Assembly (NCBI RefSeq): GCF_019334725.1
Contig: NZ_CP079818.1
Span: 248,001-312,000 of the forward strand
Source: Neisseria perflava
Lineage (GTDB): Bacteria; Pseudomonadota; Gammaproteobacteria; Burkholderiales; Neisseriaceae
Length of the DNA stretch: 64,000 nt
Reading direction: 5' to 3'
Shown here piece after piece: positions 44,121-55,676 of this stretch (positions within the stretch are counted from its first letter, which is position 1; the number at the start of each line of letters is the position of its first letter). The notes beneath the pieces were generated by a model that was not told the DNA's origin, made no database searches, and worked only from the letters and a program-made list of their open reading frames with translations. Made by a program: the position numbers and the translations under genes.

Positions 44121-44235
44121 TGTTTGGCGGTGACCTACTTTCACATGGAAGAACCACACTATCATCGGCGCTGAGTCGTTTCACGGTCCTGTTCGGGATG
44201 GGAAGGCGTGGGACCAACTCGCTATGGCCGCCAAA
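44121..44235 (-). rRNA. rrf: 5S ribosomal RNA
   Basis: The minus strand contains the conserved TGGCGGCCATAGCGAGTTGG start, CCCATCCCGAACAGG middle and the complementary end CACCGCCA. Ends are placed by pairing of the terminal stem and may be off by a few bases. Confidence 0.93.
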
Positions 44236-44330
44236 CTTAAACTGTTACAAATCGGTAAAGCCTTAATCAATTATTTGGTGATGACTGAATCAGTCAGTAA
44301 GCTTTTATCTTTGAAGTTCTTCAAATGATA

Positions 44331-47219
<2,889 letters not shown>

Positions 47220-47480
47220 TATCATTTCAAGAACCTCTTTGACTTCGTTTGCCTACCCGTTGACTAGGGAAATAAACTTGAAATTCCTACTTTGATAAAG
47301 CTTTCTGCTTTGTTGTGTCTTAATCCTGCCTTTTGTGTTTCAGGATTAAGTCGATACAATCATCACCCAAATACTGTGTTTGTTTCCTTTTCTCTTGCGA
47401 GAGATTTTTCATCCTTTGCAAAGAACAAAAAATCAAAACAAACTCATTGTCTTTGTTTGTTGATTTCGGCTTTCCAATTT

Positions 47481-47490
47481 GTTAAAGATC
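47481..47490 (-). promoter_or_regulatory. boxA-like antitermination element in the rRNA spacer
   Basis: GATCTTTAAC followed by AAATTGGAAAGCC on the minus strand resembles the NusB-S10 boxA found before 23S genes. It lies between tRNA-Ala and 23S in a spacer (47220-47566) with no other gene. Confidence 0.6.
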
Positions 47491-47566
47491 GATGCGTCGA
47501 TATTTCACTTCGCAAATCAAAATAAGCTGCTAAGTATAGCAGGCTTCCTTTGATTTGTAAAGTTCT

Positions 47567-47642
47567 TGGTGGAGGCAAACGGGATCGAACCGATGACCCC
47601 CTGCTTGCAAAGCAGGTGCTCTACCAACTGAGCTATGCCCCC
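47567..47642 (-). tRNA. tRNA-Ala (TGC)
   Basis: A 76-base cloverleaf on the minus strand starts GGGGGCATAGCTCAG and ends TTGCCTCCACCA; anticodon loop TTTGCAA. Standard spacer tRNA of a bacterial rRNA operon. Confidence 0.96.
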
Positions 47643-47647
47643 GTTCT

Positions 47648-47724
<77 letters not shown>

Positions 47725-47826
47725 GGATTCTCTTCTTAAGCGAATCTTGTCTTCACTCAAGCTTTTCTCTTCCGCATCTTTTACAGTTTACCGATAAGTG
47801 TGAATGCATCAGACCTCTTCTTTCTC

Positions 47827-49371
<1,545 letters not shown>

Positions 49372-49495
49372 ATCTCTAACTTATAACTTCTGGTCTGCTT
49401 CAAAGAAACCGACAGGACAATGTCTAAAACATCATCTTGTCTGTCTTTCAAACAGTGTGAGGCCTAATGCACTCACACTTATCGGTAATCTGTTT

Positions 49496-49507
49496 TTTAA
49501 AGAGCGA
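49496..49507 (-). promoter_or_regulatory. boxA element in the 16S leader
   Basis: CGCTCTTTAAAA on the minus strand, just downstream of the rRNA promoter, matches the rRNA antitermination boxA (TGCTCTTTAACA). The leader from here to 49372 contains no other recognised feature. Confidence 0.7.
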
Positions 49508-49512
49508 ATCGA

Positions 49513-49540
49513 ATTATACAGTACATTTAGCAAATGTCAA
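49513..49540 (-). promoter_or_regulatory. rRNA operon promoter
   Basis: A perfect TTGACA (49535-49540) and a perfect TATAAT (49513-49518) are 16 bases apart on the minus strand. The A+T-rich upstream stretch (AGAATTTTCGATAATTTTAG) looks like an UP element. The leader to 16S is about 135 bases. Confidence 0.85.
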
Positions 49541-49584
49541 CTAAAATTATCGAAAATTCTAACTAACTGTGTTATACTGTCTGC

Positions 49585-49708
49585 TTCGTTTTCTTCACCG
49601 CGTCAGCAGCGAAGAACAGAACTATACGCCTCCAAACAAAACCAGTCAACACTTTTCGCAAAATTATTTCCAGAAATTTAACCACTGCCCTGTTTTAACA
49701 GGGTTTTT
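49585..49708 (+). ncRNA. Candidate small RNA divergent from the rRNA promoter
   Basis: On the plus strand a TG-extended -10 box (TGTTATACT, -10 at 49573-49578) lies about 115 bases before a compact terminator. No convincing open frame with a ribosome site lies between. The predicted transcript is about 124 bases and carries an internal TTCTTC/GAAGAA pairing. This rests on promoter and terminator pattern only; the -35 is poor. Confidence 0.35.
49688..49708 (+). terminator. Plus-strand terminator between rRNA promoter and dksA
   Basis: CCCTGTT and AACAGGG pair over a 2-base loop, followed by five T on the plus strand only. It points away from the rRNA operon and does not serve dksA, which ends from the other side. 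Confidence 0.7.
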
Positions 49709-49768
49709 ATTTTATAAAAAACTCCAACAACCTTTCTACACTCTCCAAATATACAAAAAACACAAACT

Positions 49769-49806
49769 AAAGGCCGTCTGAAATGCTCTTTCAGACGGCC
49801 TTTTTT
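49769..49806 (-). terminator. Inverted DUS terminator after dksA
   Basis: AAAGGCCGTCTGAAA and TTTCAGACGGCCTTT, 5-base loop, 21 bases after the dksA stop. Confidence 0.75.
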
Positions 49807-49826
49807 ATGGTTTCTATATCTATATT

Positions 49827-50243
49827 TTAGTCGGCGAACTGTTTTTTCATTCGTTCGCGTCGCTCTTGCGCTTCTACGGACAATGTCGCGGTCGGACGTG
49901 CCAGCAGGCGTTTGAGGCCAATGGGTTCGCCGGTATCGGCACAGAAACCGTAATCACCTTCGTCAATGCTGCGGATAGTCGCTTGCACTTTATTGAGAAG
50001 TTTACGCTCGCGATCGCGGGTGCGCAGCTCTAAAGCGTATTCTTCTTCTTGAGTAGCTCGGTCGGCTGGATCGGGAGCGGATTCGTGCTCTTGAAGATGG
50101 CCGGTAGTGGTGTTTGCATTTTCAATCAGCTCTTCTTGCATTTTAACCAGTAGTTCGCGGAAGAAGGCCAATTGGTCGCTGTTCATGTAGTCCTCTTCAG
50201 GACCATCCCAGTTTAAAATATCTTGTTCTGTCAGCTTTGCCAT
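49827..50243 (-). CDS. dksA: RNA polymerase-binding transcription factor DksA
   Basis: DksA inserts into the RNA polymerase secondary channel and, with ppGpp, tunes rRNA and stress promoters. The 138-residue protein has the long coiled coil with the DPADRA tip (Asp58, Asp61, Ala63). The zinc-finger region keeps only one cysteine, Cys101; the other ligand positions read Thr104, Ser122 and Ala125. It is thus a zinc-poor or zinc-free variant. It lies next to an rRNA operon, one of its classic targets. Confidence 0.93.
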   Translation of the reverse strand: MAKLTEQDILNWDGPEEDYMNSDQLAFFRELLVKMQEELIENANTTTGHLQEHESAPDPADRATQEEEYALELRTRDRERKLLNKVQATIRSIDEGDYGFCADTGEPIGLKRLLARPTATLSVEAQERRERMKKQFAD

Positions 50244-50476
50244 GGTGTCTGCTTTCGGTTTGTTGTTAATGATTTGGATGCTACGGGTTTGCTTTTATTG
50301 GGTTTTCTTGAATTTCCGTTTTGGAAATTGGGCGAATCATATCATGTTTTACCTATTCATTTGTTCCTTATATTTCGATTTGCACTTTTTTGCACTACCT
50401 TACACCTAAATGTATTAAAACGCTTTTTAGGACGTTGTATTTTTGGTCGTTAATACCTGCTGCGCTTTCAGACGGC

Positions 50477-51034
50477 CTATTGAAGCAACCATAGGTTGGT
50501 TTGCTGGATAAGCTGGGGAAACCATCGGGCCAGCCACAACCATAATAAAAGTGCCAACAAACTGCCTGAAAAATCGTATCGCCCTACGCGCAAGAAGGAA
50601 AACGGTTTGAGCAATGGCTGCAGGATTCGTTCGATGGCATAAGTCAACGGCGAATAGCGGCCCTGTATGCTGGACACCATTCTAATAATCAGACCGATAA
50701 GTAATGTATAGGCCGCGGCTTTCAGCATATGGAGTGCGGCAAACCAGAAGTTTGCCAAAATCAGCTTATTACTGATGGACAGCGCCGGCGAGATGAAAAT
50801 AATGGCGGTACAGGCAAGGTAGTACACCAGAAAACCTGCGGGCAGGCAGTACCAATCGGTTTTCTCGCCGGATGGAAATGCTTTTTGCCAAGGTTTGGTC
50901 AGCCAGCCTGTTGCCTGTATGCTGAATTTGAGCAGGGGGTGTTCTGCTGCCAATCCTGCGTATCGGAGCAAAAAGCGCGTGATACACAGGATGGCAATAG
51001 CGTCTGCCAATAATAAGAGCAAGTCGCCGCGCAT
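50477..51034 (-). CDS. YggT family membrane protein
   Basis: A 185-residue inner membrane protein with two YggT repeats, each with two hydrophobic spans (about residues 5-25, 60-82, 95-118 and 155-178), and the IPGxxxP-like SIQGRYSPLTYAIERILQPL segment. The function is uncertain; roles in osmotic or cell-division processes have been suggested for relatives. It starts 2 bases after the proC stop, with no clear ribosome site because a DUS occupies that position, so coupling to proC is likely. Confidence 0.88.
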   Translation of the reverse strand: MRGDLLLLLADAIAILCITRFLLRYAGLAAEHPLLKFSIQATGWLTKPWQKAFPSGEKTDWYCLPAGFLVYYLACTAIIFISPALSISNKLILANFWFAALHMLKAAAYTLLIGLIIRMVSSIQGRYSPLTYAIERILQPLLKPFSFLRVGRYDFSGSLLALLLWLWLARWFPQLIQQTNLWLLQ

Positions 51035-51036
51035 GT

Positions 51037-51834
51037 TCAGACGGCCTTATATTGTTGCGCCATTTCTTGCGAACGTTTGACGCAGGCTTCTACACCCTGT
51101 TCGATGGCTTCGGCAACGTGACGGGCTTTGAAGGTTTCGATGGCTTCGTGTGTCGTGCCGCCTTTGGAAGTTACGTTTTGCTGTAATTGTGCGAATGCTT
51201 CGCCGGTTTGTTCGGCCAAAGCCACTGCGCCTTTAAATGTGGCGAGGCTCAGTTCGCGTGCATCTTGTTCGTTGAAACCTTGTGCCAAAGCCGCATTTTG
51301 GAGCGCGCCCAACAGATAGAAAACATAGGCGGGGCCGCTGCCGCTGATGCCGGTAATATTGTGGAGTTGCTCTTCCTCGTTCAGCCAAATGGTCGTGCCG
51401 ACAGAGCGCATGATGCCGTCGGCAGCTGTACGGTCGGCTTCTGAAACGCCTGCATCGGCAAACATACCGGATACGCCCAAGCCGATTTTGGCCGGCGTAT
51501 TGGGCATGATGCGTACGATACGGCGTGTGCCGCCCAGATAATGGCTGAGGGTATCGATGGACAAACCTGCCGCTACAGACAACACCAGCGCGCCATTCAA
51601 ACGGATGTTTTGACAGGCTACCTGCATGTCTTGCGGTTTGACGGCGAGAATGAGGACATCGTCCGCACTCAATTCGGGCAGGTTTTCAGAAGTGGCTACG
51701 CCCAATTCTTGCACCAGTTGTGCACGTCTTTCGGCGCCGCGTTCGACAATGTGGACACGATAGCCGTCTTGTTTGACCAAACTGCCTGCAATGGCAGTCG
51801 CCATATTGCCGCCGCCTAAAAAGTAGATGTTCAT
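51037..51834 (-). CDS. proC: Pyrroline-5-carboxylate reductase
   Basis: Last enzyme of proline synthesis, NAD(P)H-dependent. The 265-residue protein has the Rossmann start IYFLGGGNMATAIAGSL, VKPQDM (about residue 67), and the C-terminal signature with ISGSGPAYVF and VTSKGGTTHEAIETF. AAGGAAA precedes the ATG. Its final codons, Ala-Val-stop, are formed by a DUS (51036-51047). It is followed directly by yggT. Confidence 0.96.
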   Translation of the reverse strand: MNIYFLGGGNMATAIAGSLVKQDGYRVHIVERGAERRAQLVQELGVATSENLPELSADDVLILAVKPQDMQVACQNIRLNGALVLSVAAGLSIDTLSHYLGGTRRIVRIMPNTPAKIGLGVSGMFADAGVSEADRTAADGIMRSVGTTIWLNEEEQLHNITGISGSGPAYVFYLLGALQNAALAQGFNEQDARELSLATFKGAVALAEQTGEAFAQLQQNVTSKGGTTHEAIETFKARHVAEAIEQGVEACVKRSQEMAQQYKAV

Positions 51835-51869
51835 AAATTTCCTTAATTTTTTAAATGAGATACATTTGC

Positions 51870-51924
51870 TGAGGTCGTCTGAAATACCGTTTCCATCATA
51901 CCGACAAAATTTCAGACGACCTTT
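51870..51924 (-). terminator. Inverted pair of variant DUS after the lipoprotein gene
   Basis: AGGTCGTCTGAAAT (51872 on) and ATTTCAGACGACCT (to 51922) are both the AGGTCGTCTGAA variant, 14-bp arms separated by about 25 bases. It begins within a base or two of the lipoprotein stop and separates it from proC. Confidence 0.6.
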
Positions 51925-52320
51925 TCACCAACGGACGCTTTCGGGCAGTGATGTTCGGTATAAACCCTGTTTTTCCAAACAATCCAATCCTTCTTTTTTA
52001 AAAGTTTCCGCTAAAGGGCGTTTATCGCGGGTTTGCCAAGCTAGCCCGCAAGCTTCAAACTTTTTGATTTTCCTACTGAAATAATCATTAGCTGCGGTAC
52101 GATAAGCATTATCGTCAATAGAATAATTCCCGTCCGCCAAACGCTTCCCGCGGAAATCCTCAATAGAAGGCGGCGGTTCGCCTTTAATTTCCCAAAAATC
52201 TATTGCTGCCGGCTTTTTGGGTTTGCACCAGCCCGATAAGGATTCACATTGATACCAGCCCATCAACCGACAACCCGTTAAGGTCAAACCAAGCAAAACG
52301 ACCGAGATAATCTGTTTCAT
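51925..52320 (-). CDS. Lipoprotein of unknown function
   Basis: A 131-residue protein with a lipoprotein signal (MKQIISVVLLGLTLTGC, lipid Cys at residue 17). The mature part has four more cysteines and a basic C-terminal half. Its ATG overlaps the yggS stop (ATGA), and GGAG lies upstream within yggS. I do not recognise a family. Confidence 0.8.
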   Translation of the reverse strand: MKQIISVVLLGLTLTGCRLMGWYQCESLSGWCKPKKPAAIDFWEIKGEPPPSIEDFRGKRLADGNYSIDDNAYRTAANDYFSRKIKKFEACGLAWQTRDKRPLAETFKKEGLDCLEKQGLYRTSLPESVRW

Positions 52321-53030
52321 TGGCTGCCTTCTCCTTTTTGTTTTTGTTCCCGTCTGCCGAAAATCGCGCTGCCGATGCGGACATGGGTTGCGCCGCATTC
52401 TACCGCGATTGGCATATCTCCGGACATACCCATAGACAAAACATCTGCTTCGACGCCTGCCGCATTCAACTCGGCCAACAACCGCTGCATGGTATGAAAC
52501 TGACTGCGCAACTCATCGTCGCTGCTGTCGGCCTTGGCCACACACATCAATCCGCATACTTTAATATTCGGCAACTTGGCCACTTCAAGGGCCAGCGCAA
52601 TCGCTTCTGCGGGCGCTACGCCGTGTTTCGCCTCTTCCGCGGCAATGTTCACTTCAATACACACCTGCAACGGCGGTATTTCAGACGGCCTTTGCTCACT
52701 CAAGCGCCGCGCCGTTTTCAGACGGCCTATCGTATGCACCCAATGTGCGCGTTCGGCCACAAATTTGGTTTTATTAGACTGCACATCGCCGATAACGTGC
52801 CAAACAATATCCGGCAAATCGGCCAGCGTTTCCGTTTTTTCAAACCATTCCTGAATATAGTTCTCGCCGAAATCGCGCTGACCGGCCGCATACACTTCGC
52901 GGATGTCGTCTGCCGGAAAGGTCTTGCTGACCGCTACCAGCTTTACCGCATCCGCAGGCCTCCCTGAAGCCTCAGCCGCCTGTTCAACCGCCCGGCATAC
53001 GTCCTGATAGTTTTGTTGCAATACCGACAT
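52317..53030 (-). CDS. YggS-type PLP homeostasis protein
   Basis: Pyridoxal-phosphate-binding single-domain protein of 237 residues that buffers PLP and affects amino acid pools. It has the PLP lysine in VKLVAVSKTFP (about residue 35), FGENYIQE and the C-terminal LSMGMSGDMPIAVECGATHVRIGSAIFG. The ATG at 53030 has AAAGGAG upstream. YggS sits beside proC in many proteobacteria, and here it shares the pilT-divergent region. Two DUS lie inside (about 52679 and 52719). Confidence 0.93.
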   Translation of the reverse strand: MSVLQQNYQDVCRAVEQAAEASGRPADAVKLVAVSKTFPADDIREVYAAGQRDFGENYIQEWFEKTETLADLPDIVWHVIGDVQSNKTKFVAERAHWVHTIGRLKTARRLSEQRPSEIPPLQVCIEVNIAAEEAKHGVAPAEAIALALEVAKLPNIKVCGLMCVAKADSSDDELRSQFHTMQRLLAELNAAGVEADVLSMGMSGDMPIAVECGATHVRIGSAIFGRREQKQKGEGSQ

Positions 53031-53078
53031 GGTTTTCTCCTTTAACCCGTTCATCACTCGGCATTTTGAAAATTTTAC

Positions 53079-53107
53079 TTGGTCGAACGGATTTATCTAT
53101 TTAAAAT
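53079..53107 (+). promoter_or_regulatory. Predicted pilT promoter
   Basis: TTGGTC (53079-53084) and TAAAAT (53102-53107) are 17 bases apart on the plus strand, about 41 bases before the pilT ATG. Confidence 0.55.
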
Positions 53108-53147
53108 AAAGCGATTTTATTATTCTAAACCAAAACAAGGCCACATT

Positions 53148-54194
53148 ATGCAGATTACCGACTTACTCGCGTTCGGCGTGAAAAACAAAGCCTCCGACCT
53201 CCATTTGAGTTCGGGCATTTCCCCTATGATACGCGTACACGGCGACATCCGCCGCATCAACCTGCCCGAGATGAGCTCGGAAGAAGTCGGTACCATGATT
53301 ACCTCGGTCATGAACGACCACCAGCGCAAGCTCTATCAACAGGATTTTGAAGTCGATTTCTCATTTGAGCTGCCTAATGTTGCCCGTTTCCGCGTCAACG
53401 CCTTTATGACCGAACGCGGCCCGGCCGCCGTATTCCGTACCATTCCGAGCACCGTTCTGACGCTGGAAGAATTGCGTGCGCCGCGCATTTTCCAAAAAAT
53501 TGCCGAAAATCCGCGCGGTTTGGTCTTGGTAACCGGCCCGACCGGTTCGGGTAAATCCACCACGCTGGCGGCGATGGTCAACTACATCAACGAAACCCAA
53601 CCGGCCCACATTCTGACCATCGAAGACCCGATTGAGTTCGTCCACCAAAGCAAAAAGGCGCTCATCAACCAGCGCGAGCTGCATCAGCACACCCACAGCT
53701 TTACCAACGCCCTGCGTTCCGCACTGCGCGAAGACCCCGACGTGATTTTGATCGGTGAGATGCGCGACCCTGAAACCATCTCCCTCGCCCTGACCGCCGC
53801 CGAAACCGGCCACTTGGTTTTCGGCACGCTGCACACGACCGGCGCCGCCAAAACCATCGACCGTATTGTCGACGTATTCCCCGCAGGCGAAAAAGAAATC
53901 GTGCGCTCCATGTTGTCCGAATCCTTGCGCGCCATCATTTCCCAAACCCTGCTGAAAACCCGCGACGGCAACGGCCGCGTCGCCGCACACGAAATCCTGA
54001 TTTCCACACCGGCCGTGCGAAACCTCATCCGCGAGAACAAAATCGCCCAAATCAACGCCGCCCTCCAAACCGGTCAGGCCCACGGTATGCAAACCCTCGA
54101 TCAAGCCCTGCAAACCCTTGTCCGCCAAGGCACCATCAGCCCCGAGCTGGCACGCAGTAAGGCGCAAAACATCGAAAACCTCTCTGTTTTCTAA
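53148..54194 (+). CDS. pilT: Type IV pilus retraction ATPase PilT
   Basis: Hexameric ATPase that depolymerises type IV pili, driving twitching motility and DNA uptake. The 347-residue frame starts MQITDLLAFGVKNKASDLHL at 53148; the ORF opens 69 bases earlier but the extra residues do not belong. It has Walker A GPTGSGKSTT (about 130-140), the Asp box, Walker B (VILIGEMRDPETI), the His box (GHLVFGTLHTTGAAK) and the retraction motif AVRNLIRENK (about 288). All motifs look intact. Confidence 0.97.
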   Translation: MQITDLLAFGVKNKASDLHLSSGISPMIRVHGDIRRINLPEMSSEEVGTMITSVMNDHQRKLYQQDFEVDFSFELPNVARFRVNAFMTERGPAAVFRTIPSTVLTLEELRAPRIFQKIAENPRGLVLVTGPTGSGKSTTLAAMVNYINETQPAHILTIEDPIEFVHQSKKALINQRELHQHTHSFTNALRSALREDPDVILIGEMRDPETISLALTAAETGHLVFGTLHTTGAAKTIDRIVDVFPAGEKEIVRSMLSESLRAIISQTLLKTRDGNGRVAAHEILISTPAVRNLIRENKIAQINAALQTGQAHGMQTLDQALQTLVRQGTISPELARSKAQNIENLSVF

Positions 54195-54202
54195 ACCATA
54201 CT

Positions 54203-54244
54203 CAGGCCGTCTGAACCCCATCATCCCGTTTTCAGACGGCCTTT
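54203..54244 (+). terminator. Inverted DUS pair between pilT and pilU
   Basis: AGGCCGTCTGAA and TTCAGACGGCCT are 15 bases apart just after the pilT stop. It has no T tail beyond CTTT, so pilU may still be reached by read-through. Confidence 0.5.
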
Positions 54245-54280
54245 CAGCCTGACCGAATACCCGTTTTAAAGAGAATCATC

Positions 54281-55510
54281 ATGAGCGACCTCGCCCCTCT
54301 GCACGACCTGTTAAGCGAAATGGTGCAAGCCTACTCACAAAAAAACCAAGCACCGCACATCCCCACCCCGGCTGAAATCGGTACGCATCTTCATCCCCTG
54401 CTCGACCGCATGTGTGAAGAGGCCGAAAAACGCAACGCCTCCGACATTTTCATCAGCGCAGGCTTTCCCCCTGCCATCAAAGTCGGAGGCACCCTCACGC
54501 CCATGCCCCACAAAGCACTGAACGGCGCGGACACCGCCGCCATCGCCGAATCCACCATGAACCCCGACCAGCTCGAAGCCTTCAACCGCGACTGGGAAAT
54601 CAACTATTCCGTCCAATCGCGCAGCAACACGCGCTACCGCGTCAACGCCTACCACGAGCAAGGCCGCGTCGGCATGGTATTGCGCCGCGTCAGCCAAGAC
54701 ATTCCCGAGATGAAGACCCTCGGCTTACCCGAAAAGCTCCAAGAACTTGCACTCGCGCCGCGCGGCCTGCTGATCCTTGCCGGCCCTACCGGTTCGGGCA
54801 AATCCACCACCATGGCCTCCATGCTCAACTACCGCAACCAAAAGCTGCCCGGCCATATCGTTACCATCGAAGACCCCATTGAGTTTATCTACAAACCTTG
54901 CCGCAGCATCTTCACCCAGCGTGAAATCGGCATCGATACCGACAACTGGAAAATCGCCGTTCAAAGCGCCATGCGTCAAGCACCCGATGTCGTCTGTATC
55001 GGCGAAGTCCGCAGTGAAGAAAGCATGGAATACGCCCTCCAACTGGCTCAAACCGGCCATCTGTGCGTTTTCACCATCCATGCCAGCACAGCTTCCCAAA
55101 CCATCGAGCGCATCATCAACTTCTATCCGGAAGACCGCCGCCAACAGGTTTTGATGGATTTGGCGTTAAACCTCGTCGGCATCATCGGCCAACGCCTCAC
55201 CATCAAGAAAAACCGCCAACGCACGGCCGTTACCGACCTCCTGCTCAACACTCCGGCCATGCAGGACTTGATTTTCAAAGGCGAATTGCTGGAAATCCGC
55301 GACCTGATGGCACGCTCCGGCAGCAACGGCATGCAGACGTTTGACCAAAACCTCTTCAACCTCTACGCACAAGGCCAAATCGAACTCAGCGAAGCCCTGC
55401 GCCAAGCGGTTTCCGCCAACGATTTGCGCCTGCGCATCCAAATGCACGATGAGGGCAACAATACCGAACGCCTCTACGACCGCATCAGCGACCTTAACCT
55501 GATGACCTAA
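54281..55510 (+). CDS. pilU: PilT-dependent retraction ATPase PilU
   Basis: PilT paralogue that assists retraction. The 409-residue protein has a longer N-terminal region than PilT, Walker A GPTGSGKSTT (about residues 168-177), Walker B (VVCIGEVRSEESM) and His box (GHLCVFTIHASTASQ). It lies 86 bases after pilT, the standard neisserial pair. The C-terminal extension is hydrophilic. Confidence 0.96.
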   Translation: MSDLAPLHDLLSEMVQAYSQKNQAPHIPTPAEIGTHLHPLLDRMCEEAEKRNASDIFISAGFPPAIKVGGTLTPMPHKALNGADTAAIAESTMNPDQLEAFNRDWEINYSVQSRSNTRYRVNAYHEQGRVGMVLRRVSQDIPEMKTLGLPEKLQELALAPRGLLILAGPTGSGKSTTMASMLNYRNQKLPGHIVTIEDPIEFIYKPCRSIFTQREIGIDTDNWKIAVQSAMRQAPDVVCIGEVRSEESMEYALQLAQTGHLCVFTIHASTASQTIERIINFYPEDRRQQVLMDLALNLVGIIGQRLTIKKNRQRTAVTDLLLNTPAMQDLIFKGELLEIRDLMARSGSNGMQTFDQNLFNLYAQGQIELSEALRQAVSANDLRLRIQMHDEGNNTERLYDRISDLNLMT

Positions 55511-55526
55511 TGGCGTAAGCCAAAAA

Positions 55527-55590
55527 AAGGCCGTCTGAACGGATGTGGAAACAAAATCAAGTATTTCCCCGTATCCGTTCAGACGGCCTT
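55527..55590. terminator. Extended inverted DUS hairpin after pilU
   Basis: AAGGCCGTCTGAACGGAT and its exact complement form an 18-bp stem across a 28-base loop. The pairing extends 6 bases beyond the DUS core, so the arms were probably selected as a hairpin. Confidence 0.7.
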
Positions 55591-55676
55591 ATCCTATCTC
55601 AAGCATTCTGAAACCGACTGAAAATCCTGTTAAAATCCAATCATTCACCTCATAACGAATAATAAACAACATCATC

